From positions 99,508,355 to 99,572,354 of the forward strand of contig CM043943.1 in NCBI GenBank assembly GCA_014529385.2: DNA of 64,000 nucleotides, written 5' to 3'. Positions 62,922 through 64,000 of this stretch are shown here, in pieces. Within the stretch, counting starts at the first letter, position 1; every line of letters begins with the position of its first letter. The notes beneath the pieces are model-generated. The model saw only the letters and a list, made by a program, of their open reading frames with translations, had not been told where the DNA came from and ran no database searches. The translations under genes were made by a program, and so were the position numbers. This DNA comes from Adiantum capillus-veneris. Lineage: Eukaryota; Streptophyta; Polypodiopsida; Polypodiales; Pteridaceae.

Positions 62922-62929
62922 GCTCTAAA

Positions 62930-63169
62930 AATGAGTCCTCGTGGGCCTACTTGAGCCCCATATATTATATCCTTATAGGTCCATTGGGCTTTTAGTTTCT
63001 TTGAACAAGATCCAGTTCTTTTTGTCTTCTCGACTAAGGCCAAGGGAAAATCAAGGTGGATCATGGACTAGGTGCGAATACAAGGGTTCTAAAAATGGAT
63101 GGCCAAGGGCCTATATAATGGGAGGTAGGGCGGAGAACCCTCTATGAAATTTCCTAGGTTCTCACATTG
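62930..63169 (+). repeat. Probable LTR 3' part
   Basis: Ends GGTTCTCACA directly before a Met-tRNA-type primer site and contains a TATA-like CCTATATAAT (63,109-63,118). The other end is not defined; the matching LTR would be outside the window. Confidence 0.5.
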
Positions 63170-63182
63170 GTATCAGAGATCA
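63168..63182 (+). promoter_or_regulatory. Primer binding site, initiator Met-tRNA type
   Basis: TTGGTATCAGAG, complementary to the 3' end of plant initiator Met-tRNA as used by many Copia and Gypsy elements. The internal part downstream to 64,000 shows no open gag frame. Confidence 0.6.
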
Positions 63183-64000
63183 TGGATTTTTGGGGAAACA
63201 AGGAGCGGGGTCCCTCTGAGCATGCAAAGACTGTGAAGATAAAGGCCGTGGGTATGGCCGCTCAGCAAAAAAAAAAGGCATTGAGGAAGATTGATCACGG
63301 ATACACGACCGCTTACTAGGGGAGGGGAAGGTATTCGACCCTCACAAAAATTATCTCTCATTGCGTTCATAGTAGGCTAGGGACTCTTTCTCATCACAAG
63401 CAGCTAGCTCGGAGAGCAACACTGTGAGCATGGCGAACGGCTTTCGCTTTCATGTTGTGGTCCGCCATCGCTGCAGGGGTTGGTTTTTCCACTTGGGCAC
63501 CCAACCTAGGTTAGGATTGGCCCTTAGAGAGCTCAATAAAATAGGAATTAAGGGATGATGGTGCCCACGGGCCAAGGCCCCCCCAAACTCCTCACACACC
63601 ATCAACATAAAATGGAATACAATGGAATTTCAAGGACATGGGATGACACAGCCTTGATCTCGGCTCCACTTGCAATGACAATGATTTGCAGCCGTGTTTA
63701 GAAAGCACCACCACACATGGTTGATCTCTCAAGGAGGGTGGATTTTGAGGCGAGTGGAGAAATTTTCAACATTGACTATTTTCACTCACAAACTAGGCAA
63801 TGACCTTCTGGTTTGTAGCCTAAAATCCTAACTGCATGGTTTTGTGAACTGTTAAGAAGGGTGGTTTTTGACTATTAATTTGGCTACAAGCTTGAATTTG
63901 CTTTCCAAAGGCTTTATTTTTTAACACTATACACAATAAAGCAGAAAGGATGAAAGCCTATTACCAGTGGAGCACGACTTAAATGGTATTTATTGCTTGT
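63183..64000. other. End of window, no supported gene
   Basis: Probably leader or internal sequence of the retroelement whose PBS is at 63,168; frames are broken and no domain is recognisable. Confidence 0.5.

Overview
The window is repeat-dominated nuclear DNA of a land plant. It holds a Tat-type Ty3/Gypsy element with two RNase H domains, a CACTA element with TNP2/DUF4218/DUF4216 modules, hAT (BED/DUF659) and PIF/Harbinger transposases, Copia fragments, a Penelope-like reverse transcriptase and long GA/CT arrays. The very long microsatellites and large nested transposons would fit a big genome such as a fern or lycophyte; that is inference. I found no ordinary housekeeping gene, tRNA or rRNA.

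Layout. 1-1150: decayed Gypsy pol (+). 4.39-26.01 kb: one PIF/Harbinger-type transposase gene on the minus strand, cut into three pieces by two large DNA transposons. Insertion 1 (about 5,058-17,448) has matching terminal inverted repeats. It carries on the plus strand a four-exon DDE-transposase-like gene and, 140 bp further on, a histone H3 variant ORF; on the minus strand it carries two unrecognised spliced genes. A solo LTR of the Tat-like family (9,894-12,497, TSD CCAT) landed just after the H3 ORF, next to a spacer full of foldback repeats. Insertion 2 (17,777-25,882) is a hAT-type element with long GC-rich inverted termini and an imperfect 8-bp target duplication. It carries a protein-kinase-like gene (+), an unrecognised middle ORF region (+) and the hAT transposase (-). 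The interrupted PIF reading frame resumes on each side, which fixes the borders.

26.1-26.4 kb: Copia fragment (-). 28.6-29.7 kb: Penelope-like reverse transcriptase (+). 32.6-36.5 kb: CACTA transposase remains (+). 37.2-39.4 kb: Copia pol remains (+). 39.59-40.2 kb: cluster of foldback/MITE-like hairpins. 40.5-41.45 kb: AT-rich repeat tract. 41.46-45.43 kb: decayed Gypsy (-) with a roughly 480-bp insertion. 46,784-58,176: nearly intact Tat-like Gypsy element (-) with two LTRs of about 2.7 kb, gag, an in-frame TAG, and pol. 59.88-62.92 kb: a second, decayed, reversed copy of the hAT-plus-kinase element. 62.93-63.2 kb: probable LTR end with an initiator-Met-tRNA primer binding site.

The main discovery candidates are two DNA transposons with gene cargo: one with a histone H3 variant (canonical first eight tail residues, long linker, complete histone fold), and a hAT-type element with a divergent kinase-like gene kept in the same arrangement in two copies. 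All conclusions come from reading the sequence by eye; no searches were run.
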